Source of the DNA: an uncultured Clostridium sp.
GTDB lineage: Bacteria; Bacillota; Clostridia; TANB77; CAG-508
Length of the DNA: 8,403 bases
Assembly (NCBI GenBank): GCA_947057875.1
Contig: CAMSEX010000051.1
Location: 1 to 8,403 of the forward strand
Reading direction: 5' to 3'
Shown in pieces: positions 1 through 6,692 of this stretch. The stretch's first letter is position 1, and each line of letters opens with the position of its first letter. The notes beneath the pieces were generated by a model. That model was not told the DNA's origin, ran no database searches, and saw nothing but the letters and a program-made list of their open reading frames with translations. A program made the position numbers and the translations under genes.

Positions 1-46
1 AGATGACGAGAGGTGACTGGAGTTCAGACGTGTGCTCTTCCGATCT
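1..46. other. Illumina TruSeq P7-side adapter with i7 index (not biological)
   Basis: Bases 13-46 are the TruSeq read-2 adapter, beginning GTGACTGGAGTTCAGACG and ending CTCTTCCGATCT. Bases 1-4 (AGAT) fit the end of the P7 primer, which leaves 5-12 (GACGAGAG) as an 8-nt i7 index. This is untrimmed library sequence. It supplies one base to a false stop codon in the adjoining helicase gene, and on the plus strand it translates to the peptide GDWSSDVCSSDL, which I recall as a common adapter contaminant in protein databases. Confidence 0.98.
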
Positions 47-1830
47 TAACACAATCTGCGCTCTTCTTCTAGTTCTTTCTCTTCTCCAATTGATTTGTAT
101 CCTGGAAAAATTCCTTCTTCCATTCCAACCAAAAATACAGCTGGAAATTCCAAACCTTTGGCACTATGTAAGGTCATCAAAGTCACAGAATCTTGCGCCT
201 CTTCTATGCCATCTAAATCCGAACTCAAAGTAATTCCTTCTAAAAATTCTGTCAAAGAATGATCTGCTGACTGCTCTTCAAACTCCATGGCAACTGTCAA
301 AAATTCGTTTAAGTTTTCAATTCTGTTCTCTGCCTCAGTTGTATTCTCTGCTTCTAAAGCCTTAGTATATCCTGTCTTTTGCAATGTATTTTTAATCAAT
401 TCTGAAACTAAAATGGAATCTTTTTCTGCTCGTAATTCTTCAATGGCTGCTATAAATTCTCGCGTATTTCCAAAAACTCGATTTAAGCCAAACTCATCTG
501 CTCTTTTTATAATTTCATACATCGAAATCCCCTGTGCTGTCGCCAATTGCTCAACATTTTCCAAACTCGTTTTGCCTACACCACGTTTTGGTTCATTAAT
601 AATTCTTGTCAAGCTCAAATTATCTGCTGTATTGTGAATTAATCTCAAATATGCAACAATATCTTTGATTTCTTTTCTTTCATAGAATTTTAGTCCGCCA
701 ATAATTTTATATGGAATATTTTCTCTGCGCAAAATATCCTCTATACTACGTGACTGCGTGTTCATTCGATACAAGACAGCAAAATCAGCATATTTATAAT
801 ACTCCGTTCTACGCAAATGATTAATTTCTTCCACAATATAATTGGCTTCATCGTATTCATTATCGCCACGATAAACTTTGGGCAAACTTCCTGCTTCATT
901 GCTTGTCCACAATTTTTTCTCATATTTGGTCTCATTATTTTTAATCACTTCATTGGCAGCATTCAAAACACTTTGTGTGCAACGATAATTTTGCTCTAAT
1001 TTGATAATTTTTGTTCCTGGAAAATCCTTTTCAAAGTTTAAAATATTAGAAATATCGGCACCTCTAAAAGAATAAATTCCTTGGTCATTATCGCCCACAA
1101 CCGTAATATTTCCAAACTTGCTAGCTAGGAGCGTTACGAGCGTAAATTGTGCTTTGTTTGTATCCTGATACTCGTCTACCAAAACATACTTGAACTTATC
1201 CGAATAATACTCTAAAATATCTGGATTATCTAGCAAAATTTCTATTGTAAAATTAATAATATCATCAAAATCAATAGCATTATTTTCTTTTAATCTTTTT
1301 TGGTAAAGAGCAAAAATTTCAGCAATTTTTGCTTTTCTAAAATCGCCATTTACCTTTGCGCTATATTTTTCAGGTGTTAACATCTCATTTTTCGCATTAC
1401 TAATTTCATATAAAACAGATTTATCGCTAAAAATTTTATCATCTAAATTTTGCTCTTTCAAAATTTTCTTTATCATTGATTTTTGGTCAGATGTATCAAA
1501 AATCACAAATGAACTGTCAAACCCAATGCGGTCAATCGTTTTTCGCAAAATTCTAACACAAATTGAGTGAAATGTTCCCATCCAAATATCGCTTGCCGTA
1601 TCTCCCACAAGATTTTTTACTCTTTCTTTCATTTCGTTGGCTGCTTTATTGGTAAAAGTAATTGCTAAAATATTCCAAGGTTTTACACTTTTTTCGCCAA
1701 TTAAATAGGCAATTTTATGGGTCAAAACTTTCGTCTTTCCACTTCCTGCTCCTGCAATAATCAAACTTGGACCTTCTGTATTTGTTACTGCTTCGTATTG
1801 TTTATCGTTTAATTCATCTAATAATCCCAT
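47..1830 (-). CDS. pcrA: ATP-dependent DNA helicase PcrA/UvrD (SF1), C-terminus missing
   Basis: A superfamily 1A 3'-to-5' DNA helicase, cytoplasmic, of the PcrA/UvrD type that acts in nucleotide-excision and mismatch repair and in clearing RecA and stalled complexes from DNA. Motifs appear in order: Q motif around Gln11 (LNDKQYEAV), Walker A AGAGSGKT (26-33), motif Ia ITFTNKAANEM (57-67), TFHSI (86-90), Walker B VDEYQDT (218-224), motif III GDNDQGIYSFRGAD (246-259), motif IV LEQNYRC (278-284) and motif V TLHSAKGLEFPAVF. The start of motif VI (EERRLC) is the last readable sequence. The start is ATG with AAAGGAG about 6 nt upstream and a good promoter before that. Only 594 residues are present; the family is usually about 720-770, so motif VI and the C-terminal tail are off the contig. 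The apparent TAA stop (46-48) is genomic TA plus an adapter A. The residue after Cys594 is expected to be Tyr, as in RRL(C/F)YV. PcrA is preferred over Rep from the Bacillota setting. Confidence 0.95.
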
Positions 1831-1867
1831 TTCTGCTCCTTTATTTTATAAAACTTCTGTTTGTTTT

Positions 1868-1895
1868 ATTATATCATCTTTTTGAAAAAAGTCAA
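1868..1895 (-). promoter_or_regulatory. SigA-type promoter of pcrA
   Basis: On the minus strand a TTGACT -35 box (1890-1895) and a perfect TATAAT -10 box (1868-1873) are separated by 16 bp. Transcription should start near 1861, giving a leader of about 30 nt with AAAGGAG just before the ATG at 1830. pcrA can therefore be transcribed independently of the purB remnant upstream. Confidence 0.8.
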
Positions 1896-1935
1896 TGATT
1901 TTTTGAGCTTAAATTCTATTTTTTTATGTATGGAG

Positions 1936-1967
1936 AAAGGCCACATTCCAAGCGGAACACGACCTTT
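1936..1967 (-). terminator. Hairpin downstream of the purB remnant, possible terminator
   Basis: Read on the minus strand, two 14-nt arms (1954-1967 and 1936-1949) pair along their whole length around a 4-nt GCTT loop. Four of the pairs are G-U wobbles. On the plus strand those four positions become A-C mismatches, so the structure belongs to a minus-strand RNA. It begins 18 nt after the purB remnant's stop, where a terminator is expected. The sequence after it (TTTCTCC) is only a weak U-tract, so termination is likely but not certain. Confidence 0.5.
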
Positions 1968-1985
1968 TATGTAACAATTTAATTT

Positions 1986-2261
1986 TTAAATATATTTCTG
2001 GACAAGCATACTTGCCAAACCTGTATACGACTCTGGCATAAGAGCAATCATTCTTTCTTTGTCTTCATCAGACACCATATCGAGAGTTTTAATAAATCCG
2101 TGCATTAACTCTTTGGTAATGTGTTTGCCTCTCGTAAATGCTTTGAGCTGATCATAGGCATCTGTAACGCCATATTTACGGAGCATTGTCTGAACAGCTT
2201 CGCCAAGCACACTACATTTTATTGATTTAATCAAATCAATGAAATTATCGCAAAAACCCAT
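1986..2261 (-). pseudogene. purB: Adenylosuccinate lyase C-terminal remnant
   Basis: An open frame of 91 residues. From about residue 17 (base 2213 downward) it matches the C-terminal domain of E. coli/plant-type adenylosuccinate lyase: VLGEAVQTMLRKYGV corresponds to the VLAEPIQTVMRRYG segment, followed by DAYDQLKAFTRGKHITKELM and a final YTGLASMLVQKYI. The intact enzyme is about 450-480 residues and makes AMP and AICAR by fumarate elimination. The catalytic regions, including the signature loop, all lie in the missing N-terminal part, so this piece cannot be an active lyase. Residues 1-16 do not resemble the family, and no ribosome binding site precedes the ATG. Bases 2041-2220 are about 39% GC by hand count (71 of 180); a 60-base sample of pepV (2461-2520) is 25%. 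A decayed gene end left by a rearrangement is the best reading. A functional small protein or an assembly join is less likely but possible. Confidence 0.75.
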
Positions 2262-2276
2262 TTTATAAAATTCTTC

Positions 2277-2305
2277 TTGACTTCTTTTTCACACAATGAT
2301 AAATT
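2277..2305 (+). promoter_or_regulatory. Probable pepV promoter with extended -10
   Basis: TTGACT (2277-2282) is followed after 17 bp by TAAATT (2300-2305), which is preceded by TG at 2297-2298 and so gives a TGn extended -10. The predicted start near 2312 leaves a leader of about 40 nt ending in AGGAGG (2341-2346). The -10 match is only 4 of 6 in a very AT-rich stretch, so its exact placement is moderately supported. Confidence 0.55.
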
Positions 2306-2311
2306 TATCAT
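2296..2311. promoter_or_regulatory. 16-bp perfect palindrome over the pepV -10 box, candidate operator
   Basis: ATGATAAATTTATCAT is identical to its own reverse complement and lies directly over the proposed -10 element and transcription start. This is a typical position for a repressor site. It partly resembles Fur-family boxes (TGATAAT-N-ATTATCA) but lacks the central spacer base, so no regulator is assigned. A weaker minus-strand promoter (TTGTAA at 2336-2341, TATTAT at 2313-2318, 17-bp spacer) would also start within it. Confidence 0.5.
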
Positions 2312-2351
2312 AATAATAAATATTATATTTTTTAATTACAAGGAGGTTTTT

Positions 2352-3689
2352 ATGTTTGACAAAATAATCGAAAACTCAAAAAACGATATCATCCAAACAC
2401 TTTGCAAATTAATTCCATTTCAAAGTATTTCCACAGAAACAAACGATTCTGCTATACCTTTTGGCAAAGAATGCAAAAAAGCATTGGATTATATTTTAAA
2501 TTTAGCCAAAAAATTAGGTTTTCAAACCAAAAATTTAGATGGCTATTGTGGTTATATTGAATTTGGCGAAGGTAAAGAAATGATTGGATTAATCGGACAT
2601 TTAGATGTCGTTCCAGCAAAATCGGAAGATGGTTGGTCTTTACCACCTTTTGAAGCCACTATTCGTGAAAATAAAATTTATGGACGTGGTTCAATTGACG
2701 ACAAAGGTCCTGTTGTCGCAACCCTTTATGCCATGAAAGCAATTTTGGATTCTGGCAAAAAATTAAATAAACGAGATCGATTGATTTTAGGTTTAAATGA
2801 AGAAAAAGATTGGAAATGTATCCATTATTATAAAAAAATTGGCGAAGAAACGCCTACTATTGGTTTTAGCCCAGATGCCGATTTTCCTTGTATTTATGCT
2901 GAAAAAGGTATGTTATCTGTTCGTTTTACACATCCTTTTTCCATTGAAAATCAGGAAATTCTAAACATTAATTGCAACCAAAATGCTTTGAATGTTGTAC
3001 CAAAATATTGCTCCATCACGTTAAAAAACAAAACATCCGGCGATGTTCAAAAACTTGCATTTACTGGAACTGCTGCACATGCAGCTCATCCTGATTTAGG
3101 CGATAACGCCATTACAAAATTAGTCAAATACTTAAATGAAAATTTAACTAACAATTCTCTTGACAATGAATTTACGTTTTTGAAACAACTTTCTGCATTG
3201 GATTTATTCAATATCTACAGTCCAAAATTCTTTTCTGATGAGAAAATCAAAGATGAATCAGGCATTTTGACTTCCAATGTTGGATTTATTGGCTATGAAA
3301 ATAATCTACTAGAAATTGGTTTTAACTTAAGAATTCCTGTGACAACTCCACTAGAAGAAATTAAAGCAAAATTTCAAACACTTACTCAAACCTTCCCAAA
3401 TCTACACATTGATTTTACGCTTGAAAAAGCACCTTTACATGTGCCAAAAGATAGTTATTTAGTACAAACTCTAACTAACATTTTTAATCAAAAAACACAT
3501 CAAAATCTTGAGCCAATTGCCATTGGTGGTGGAACTTTTGCAAGAGCTTTTCCAAATATGGTTGCTTTTGGTGCCAATATGCCAAACCAAAAAGATATGT
3601 GCCACCAAGTAGATGAATTTATCGATATTGACACTTTAATTTTATCCAGCAAAATTTACGCAGAAGCGATTTATGAGCTAGCAAAATAA
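2352..3689 (+). CDS. pepV: M20-family metallodipeptidase, PepV-like (Sapep)
   Basis: A 445-residue zinc aminopeptidase of the M20A/PepV type, which cleaves dipeptides with an unblocked N-terminus in the cytoplasm and feeds amino-acid recycling. The metal site is complete by homology: His83 and Asp85 in GHLDVVP, Asp116 in GRGSIDDKGP, the catalytic pair Glu150-Glu151 in LNEEKDW, Asp175 in FSPDADFP, and His418 in CHQVDEF. An inserted lid domain (roughly residues 190-390) carries AAHAAHPDLGDNA, the place where PepV has its substrate-binding His. A longer in-frame start at 2277 was rejected: ATG 2352 has AGGAGG 5 nt upstream, and the N-terminus MFDKII suits the family. PepV is about 470 residues, so the length is normal. 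One oddity is Lys-Asp after the catalytic Glu pair, where relatives usually have Ser/Thr-Gly. The gene is monocistronic and ends in an intrinsic terminator. Confidence 0.92.
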   Translation: MFDKIIENSKNDIIQTLCKLIPFQSISTETNDSAIPFGKECKKALDYILNLAKKLGFQTKNLDGYCGYIEFGEGKEMIGLIGHLDVVPAKSEDGWSLPPFEATIRENKIYGRGSIDDKGPVVATLYAMKAILDSGKKLNKRDRLILGLNEEKDWKCIHYYKKIGEETPTIGFSPDADFPCIYAEKGMLSVRFTHPFSIENQEILNINCNQNALNVVPKYCSITLKNKTSGDVQKLAFTGTAAHAAHPDLGDNAITKLVKYLNENLTNNSLDNEFTFLKQLSALDLFNIYSPKFFSDEKIKDESGILTSNVGFIGYENNLLEIGFNLRIPVTTPLEEIKAKFQTLTQTFPNLHIDFTLEKAPLHVPKDSYLVQTLTNIFNQKTHQNLEPIAIGGGTFARAFPNMVAFGANMPNQKDMCHQVDEFIDIDTLILSSKIYAEAIYELAK

Positions 3690-3721
3690 AAAAGACAAGA
3701 TAAATTTCTTGTCTTTTTTTA
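3688..3721. terminator. Bidirectional intrinsic terminator between pepV and the telA operon
   Basis: The arms AAAAAAGACAAG (3688-3699) and CTTGTCTTTTTT (3708-3719) surround an 8-nt loop. The left arm overlaps the pepV stop codon. Because the stem is flanked by A's on one side and T's on the other, it ends in a U-tract in both directions. It can therefore stop pepV from the left, and telA operon and small-RNA transcripts from the right. Confidence 0.9.
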
Positions 3722-3778
3722 TATCCCCCCTCTTCATGCAAATCAATTCTGTAATCGGCAAACTCTATCTGTTACCGT
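3688..3778 (-). ncRNA. Candidate small RNA in the telA 3' region
   Basis: A perfect-consensus promoter (3784-3812) has no gene in front of it on the minus strand, and an intrinsic terminator lies about 60-90 nt downstream. The predicted transcript is about 90 nt. It opens with a short hairpin (CGGTAA pairing with TTGCCG, 10-nt loop), then has an unpaired-looking stretch with a run of six G's (GAAGAGGGGGGAT), and ends in the GACAAG/CTTGTC terminator stem. No known RNA family is recognised. The only ORF inside is 19 codons with no ribosome binding site, so an untranslated RNA is favoured. Its 3' end just overlaps the pepV stop codon in antisense. Confidence 0.5.
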
Positions 3779-3783
3779 TAATT

Positions 3784-3812
3784 ATTATAAGCTTATTATT
3801 TTATTTTGTCAA
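3784..3812 (-). promoter_or_regulatory. Perfect-consensus SigA promoter downstream of telA
   Basis: TTGACA (3807-3812) and TATAAT (3784-3789) on the minus strand match the consensus 12 of 12, with the optimal 17-bp spacer. The promoter lies 12 bp past the telA stop codon and points away from telA, towards the shared terminator. No protein gene of ordinary size follows in that direction before the terminator. Confidence 0.8.
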
Positions 3813-3824
3813 TAGTTTTTTATA

Positions 3825-4976
3825 TTAACTTTCAGCTTCAATTTTTACTTCTAATAATTTGTTCTTTAATTCTGACTCAATCTTGGCAAGCTCAATTTCA
3901 GCTTCTTGTCTTTTTCTCTTGCCTTCTGTATGAATTTGAAGAACAGTATCAAGTGTTTCAATAATATCAGCATTAGTTTTAGAAAGTGTCTCTACGTCTA
4001 CAATGGCTCTTTCTGATTCTTGCGCAACCTCAATCGTGCCTTGTTTCAATAATTCACTATTTGCTTTTAACATATCATTTGTAATATCTGTTACTTTTCT
4101 TTGTGTTTCCAAAGCAGTTTTCGCATTAGCCAAACCTAAACTAATCACAATTTGGTTTTTCCATAATGGAATGGTGTTAATAATTGAGCTTTGAATTTTA
4201 CTGATTAATTCACTATCATTGTTTTGAATTAAACGAATTTGTGGCGCCATTTGAATAGAAATAATTCGCGTTGTTTTTAAATCATAAATTTTTTTCTCAA
4301 AACGATTAATCGTATCTGCCATATCTTTGACAGCTTGCACATCTAATTGCTCAGAAGTTTCTCTTGCTTTTGCTTCCAATGCTGGCAAATTTACATTTTT
4401 CAATTCTTCTAATTTTTTCTCTCCTGCAATGATATACAAAGAAAGTTCCTTAAAATATTCCAAATTTTTGTCATACATGGTATCAAATGTTGCGATATCT
4501 TTTAACATCGTAAGTTTCTGCGCCTCTAACGTTTTTTCAATGGTTTCTATATTGTTTTCTACTTTATTATATTTTGCTATAATCTTATTTAATTGCTTTT
4601 TAGCTGAATTAAAAAAACTTGGTTTACTATTCAAAATACTAGAAGAATCTGATTGAAATGATTTTAATTCAGAAACTAAATTTGACAATAAATCTCCCAC
4701 TTGCCCAACATTTTTTGTTTTTACTTCTGCTAAAACGGTATCCGAAAATTGAGAAATATTCTTTTGTGCAGATGCCCCAAATTGCAAGATTTGTGCTGTA
4801 TTAGAAACATCAATTTTGGACAAAAATTGATCAATTGCTTGCTTCTGTTCTTCTGCTAGTTCATCATAACTAAGTGACTTTTCAATTTTCTCTTCTGTAA
4901 TTTGTTCTCCTGTCACAAGAGAATTCTCAATTTCCTTTGTCTGCATTTTGTTGACTTCTAATTCCAAATTTTCCAT
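3825..4976 (-). CDS. telA: TelA/KlaA-family toxic anion resistance protein
   Basis: A 383-residue soluble, almost wholly helical protein of the TelA family (named for plasmid tellurite resistance; Bacillus YceH is the chromosomal relative). The family signature is clear: residues around 55-110 read DVSNTAQILQFGASAQKNIS and continue into TKNVGQVGDLLSNLVSEL, and the C-terminal third has TNDMLKANSELLKQGTIEVA. The last 40 or so residues are a highly charged coiled coil. There is no signal peptide or membrane segment. The length is normal for the family. TelA's biochemical activity is unknown; family members occur with Ter/VWA stress genes and give tolerance to tellurite or envelope-active compounds. 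It is the last gene of the operon, 14 nt after the VWA gene, with a fairly weak AAGGGG site before the ATG. A second Met at residue 11 has no better site. The partners suggest a membrane-linked role here (inference). Confidence 0.9.
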   Translation of the reverse strand: MENLELEVNKMQTKEIENSLVTGEQITEEKIEKSLSYDELAEEQKQAIDQFLSKIDVSNTAQILQFGASAQKNISQFSDTVLAEVKTKNVGQVGDLLSNLVSELKSFQSDSSSILNSKPSFFNSAKKQLNKIIAKYNKVENNIETIEKTLEAQKLTMLKDIATFDTMYDKNLEYFKELSLYIIAGEKKLEELKNVNLPALEAKARETSEQLDVQAVKDMADTINRFEKKIYDLKTTRIISIQMAPQIRLIQNNDSELISKIQSSIINTIPLWKNQIVISLGLANAKTALETQRKVTDITNDMLKANSELLKQGTIEVAQESERAIVDVETLSKTNADIIETLDTVLQIHTEGKRKRQEAEIELAKIESELKNKLLEVKIEAES

Positions 4977-4990
4977 AATTTTCCCCTTTT

Positions 4991-6676
4991 TTATAAACTT
5001 GAATTAAATAAATTCTTTAATTCATTAATTACATTTCCTGAATTAGCATCAATGCTAGCTGCCTCGTTAATTGAAGAAATTTCTTCAAGTGCCGCAATAT
5101 TTGCATTATAACCAATCGTATAAATTGGTATGTTTAAATTCTTGATCACATTGCTGGCTTCCTCAATCGAATGCCCAATATTCGTCTCGCCATCACTTAA
5201 AACAAACATCATGAGTTTTGAATTCGGAACTTCTGCTTGTTTTTTTACAAGCATATCGGCAGCTACAATGACAGCATCAAATGTCGCTGTATTTCCAGCA
5301 GCTGATAAACCTTCTACTGCTCCATTAAAATACGATTTTTGATTTAAGTTAAATTCATTAATCGGCAAATTAATGGTTACATCTGTGCTATAACTTACTA
5401 AGCCAATGTAATTATCATTATTAATATATTTCATACTGTTAATTAAAGATTGTTTTAATTGTGTAAGTGGCGTTCCTGACATACTTCCAGAAACATCCAT
5501 AACAAAAACTGCAATGATTGGTTTTCCCAAATCTTTTTCCTCTTTCCACAATTTTTGTGCATTAATCAGCAAATCTCCATCATAATCAGTCATCGCTGTG
5601 GAATAGTCTGAATTATTATAAAATCCATATTCTGTTGCCAATTTTTTAGACTCATCGGAAATGCAATATTCTGTAAAAGTTTGTAATAGTTCTTTCTTTT
5701 CCTGACTTAAATTACCAACTGCATACATTGGACTATCATGTCTTACCCCAAATGGAATAAAATTATAATCACGTTTTAAAGTAGTATCATTGATATATGA
5801 TTGATATTCCAAAATAAAAGCATCCAATGAACCGCTTTCAGCAGCACTTCTCATCTGCATTGTAATATAAGAAACAAATGGTACATTTTCTTGAAATTTC
5901 TGGAAACCACTAATCGCACTTGCACTCAAAGGATTTGCCACATCAAAATGAGATAAAGTAGAAACTAAGAAATTCATCCCAGTTGAACTTGCATATGGAT
6001 TCGTGTAACCCATAGCAATTTCATTATTGCAAGTCGCCTCTACAATAACGCCCAAATCTACTTTTCCATATTTTTCTTGCAAAGCATCATGCGTTGATTG
6101 CGAAAGCAACATACCTGCTACGTTTGGAGCAATTCCACTATGGACTTGTTCCATAGAAACATCTTGAGCACGTACCATTTCAATCCACAATTCATTCGAT
6201 GGCGTAAACGCATCTGGAACATATTTGCCTGATGCAATGTAATCAACTGCCACTCCAGAGGCAATCGAACGAATCGAAACCATCGCTTTTTTACCATTAA
6301 TCATTTGATTTGACTGATTAAATTTTTTTGCCACTTCATTTAACCAACCATCTGTATCTTCTCCTGCTTTTTCTGGAGAAGAAAAAATTTCAATATTAAT
6401 TTCACCTTTTCCTTCAACTGTTAATGGATAATCTGAAATATCTGGTAATTCGTCTTCCAAACTGGTTTCACCAAGTGTTACTGTAGATTTTCTCAAATCC
6501 GCCTGATCCACTCTGATATTTTTCAAATATCGATTTAGATAAGAAATCGCTTTATCATACGATTTTTCTGAAGTAGATTTTTTCAAATTTTGTGTCGAGT
6601 AAATGCCTGCTACAATAATTGCTATAAAAATAACAACTAAAATAAGCATCATTTTCTTATTAGATTGTTTGTTCAT
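4991..6676 (-). CDS. Membrane-anchored substrate-binding protein fused to a VWA domain
   Basis: A 561-residue protein with a short basic N-terminus and one hydrophobic segment (about residues 10-25) that should anchor the rest outside the membrane; there is no lipobox Cys. Residues about 90-350 look like a periplasmic-binding (SBP/ModA-like) fold: WLNEVAKKFN, IRSIASGVAVDYIASGKYVPDAF, and MGYTNPYASSTGMNFLVSTL, where binding proteins contact their ligand. Residues about 385-560 are a von Willebrand A domain with an intact metal site (MIDAS): DVSGS (Asp394, Ser396, Ser398), Thr463 in GNTATFDAV and Asp495 in LSDGETN. VWA domains bind protein partners through the metal. No transporter permease is nearby, so binding probably serves sensing or adhesion rather than uptake (inference). 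AAGGAGGG lies 5 nt before the ATG, and the gap to the upstream gene is 16 nt. The ligand is unknown. I recall this fusion being annotated in clostridia but know of no characterised member. Confidence 0.85.
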   Translation of the reverse strand: MNKQSNKKMMLILVVIFIAIIVAGIYSTQNLKKSTSEKSYDKAISYLNRYLKNIRVDQADLRKSTVTLGETSLEDELPDISDYPLTVEGKGEINIEIFSSPEKAGEDTDGWLNEVAKKFNQSNQMINGKKAMVSIRSIASGVAVDYIASGKYVPDAFTPSNELWIEMVRAQDVSMEQVHSGIAPNVAGMLLSQSTHDALQEKYGKVDLGVIVEATCNNEIAMGYTNPYASSTGMNFLVSTLSHFDVANPLSASAISGFQKFQENVPFVSYITMQMRSAAESGSLDAFILEYQSYINDTTLKRDYNFIPFGVRHDSPMYAVGNLSQEKKELLQTFTEYCISDESKKLATEYGFYNNSDYSTAMTDYDGDLLINAQKLWKEEKDLGKPIIAVFVMDVSGSMSGTPLTQLKQSLINSMKYINNDNYIGLVSYSTDVTINLPINEFNLNQKSYFNGAVEGLSAAGNTATFDAVIVAADMLVKKQAEVPNSKLMMFVLSDGETNIGHSIEEASNVIKNLNIPIYTIGYNANIAALEEISSINEAASIDANSGNVINELKNLFNSSL

Positions 6677-6692
6677 TTTTCCCTCCTTAAAC

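Noticed and set aside
3..233. Plus-strand open frame of 76 codons at the left end
   Set aside because: Its first residues are translated adapter (GDWSSDVCSSDL) and the rest is antisense to pcrA.
2277..2351. 25-residue N-terminal extension of the dipeptidase from ATG 2277
   Set aside because: It spans the promoter and the AGGAGG site, is rich in Ile/Phe/Asn from AT-rich DNA, and has no counterpart in PepV; ATG 2352 has the proper ribosome binding site.
3721..3738. 19-codon ORF (starting MKRGD) inside the candidate small RNA
   Set aside because: No ribosome binding site before its ATG, and it runs through the terminator stem; chance is the simpler explanation.
4003..4656. Plus-strand open frames opposite telA
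   Set aside because: Cys/Phe/Ser-rich compositions typical of antisense frames in AT-rich genes; no start signals.
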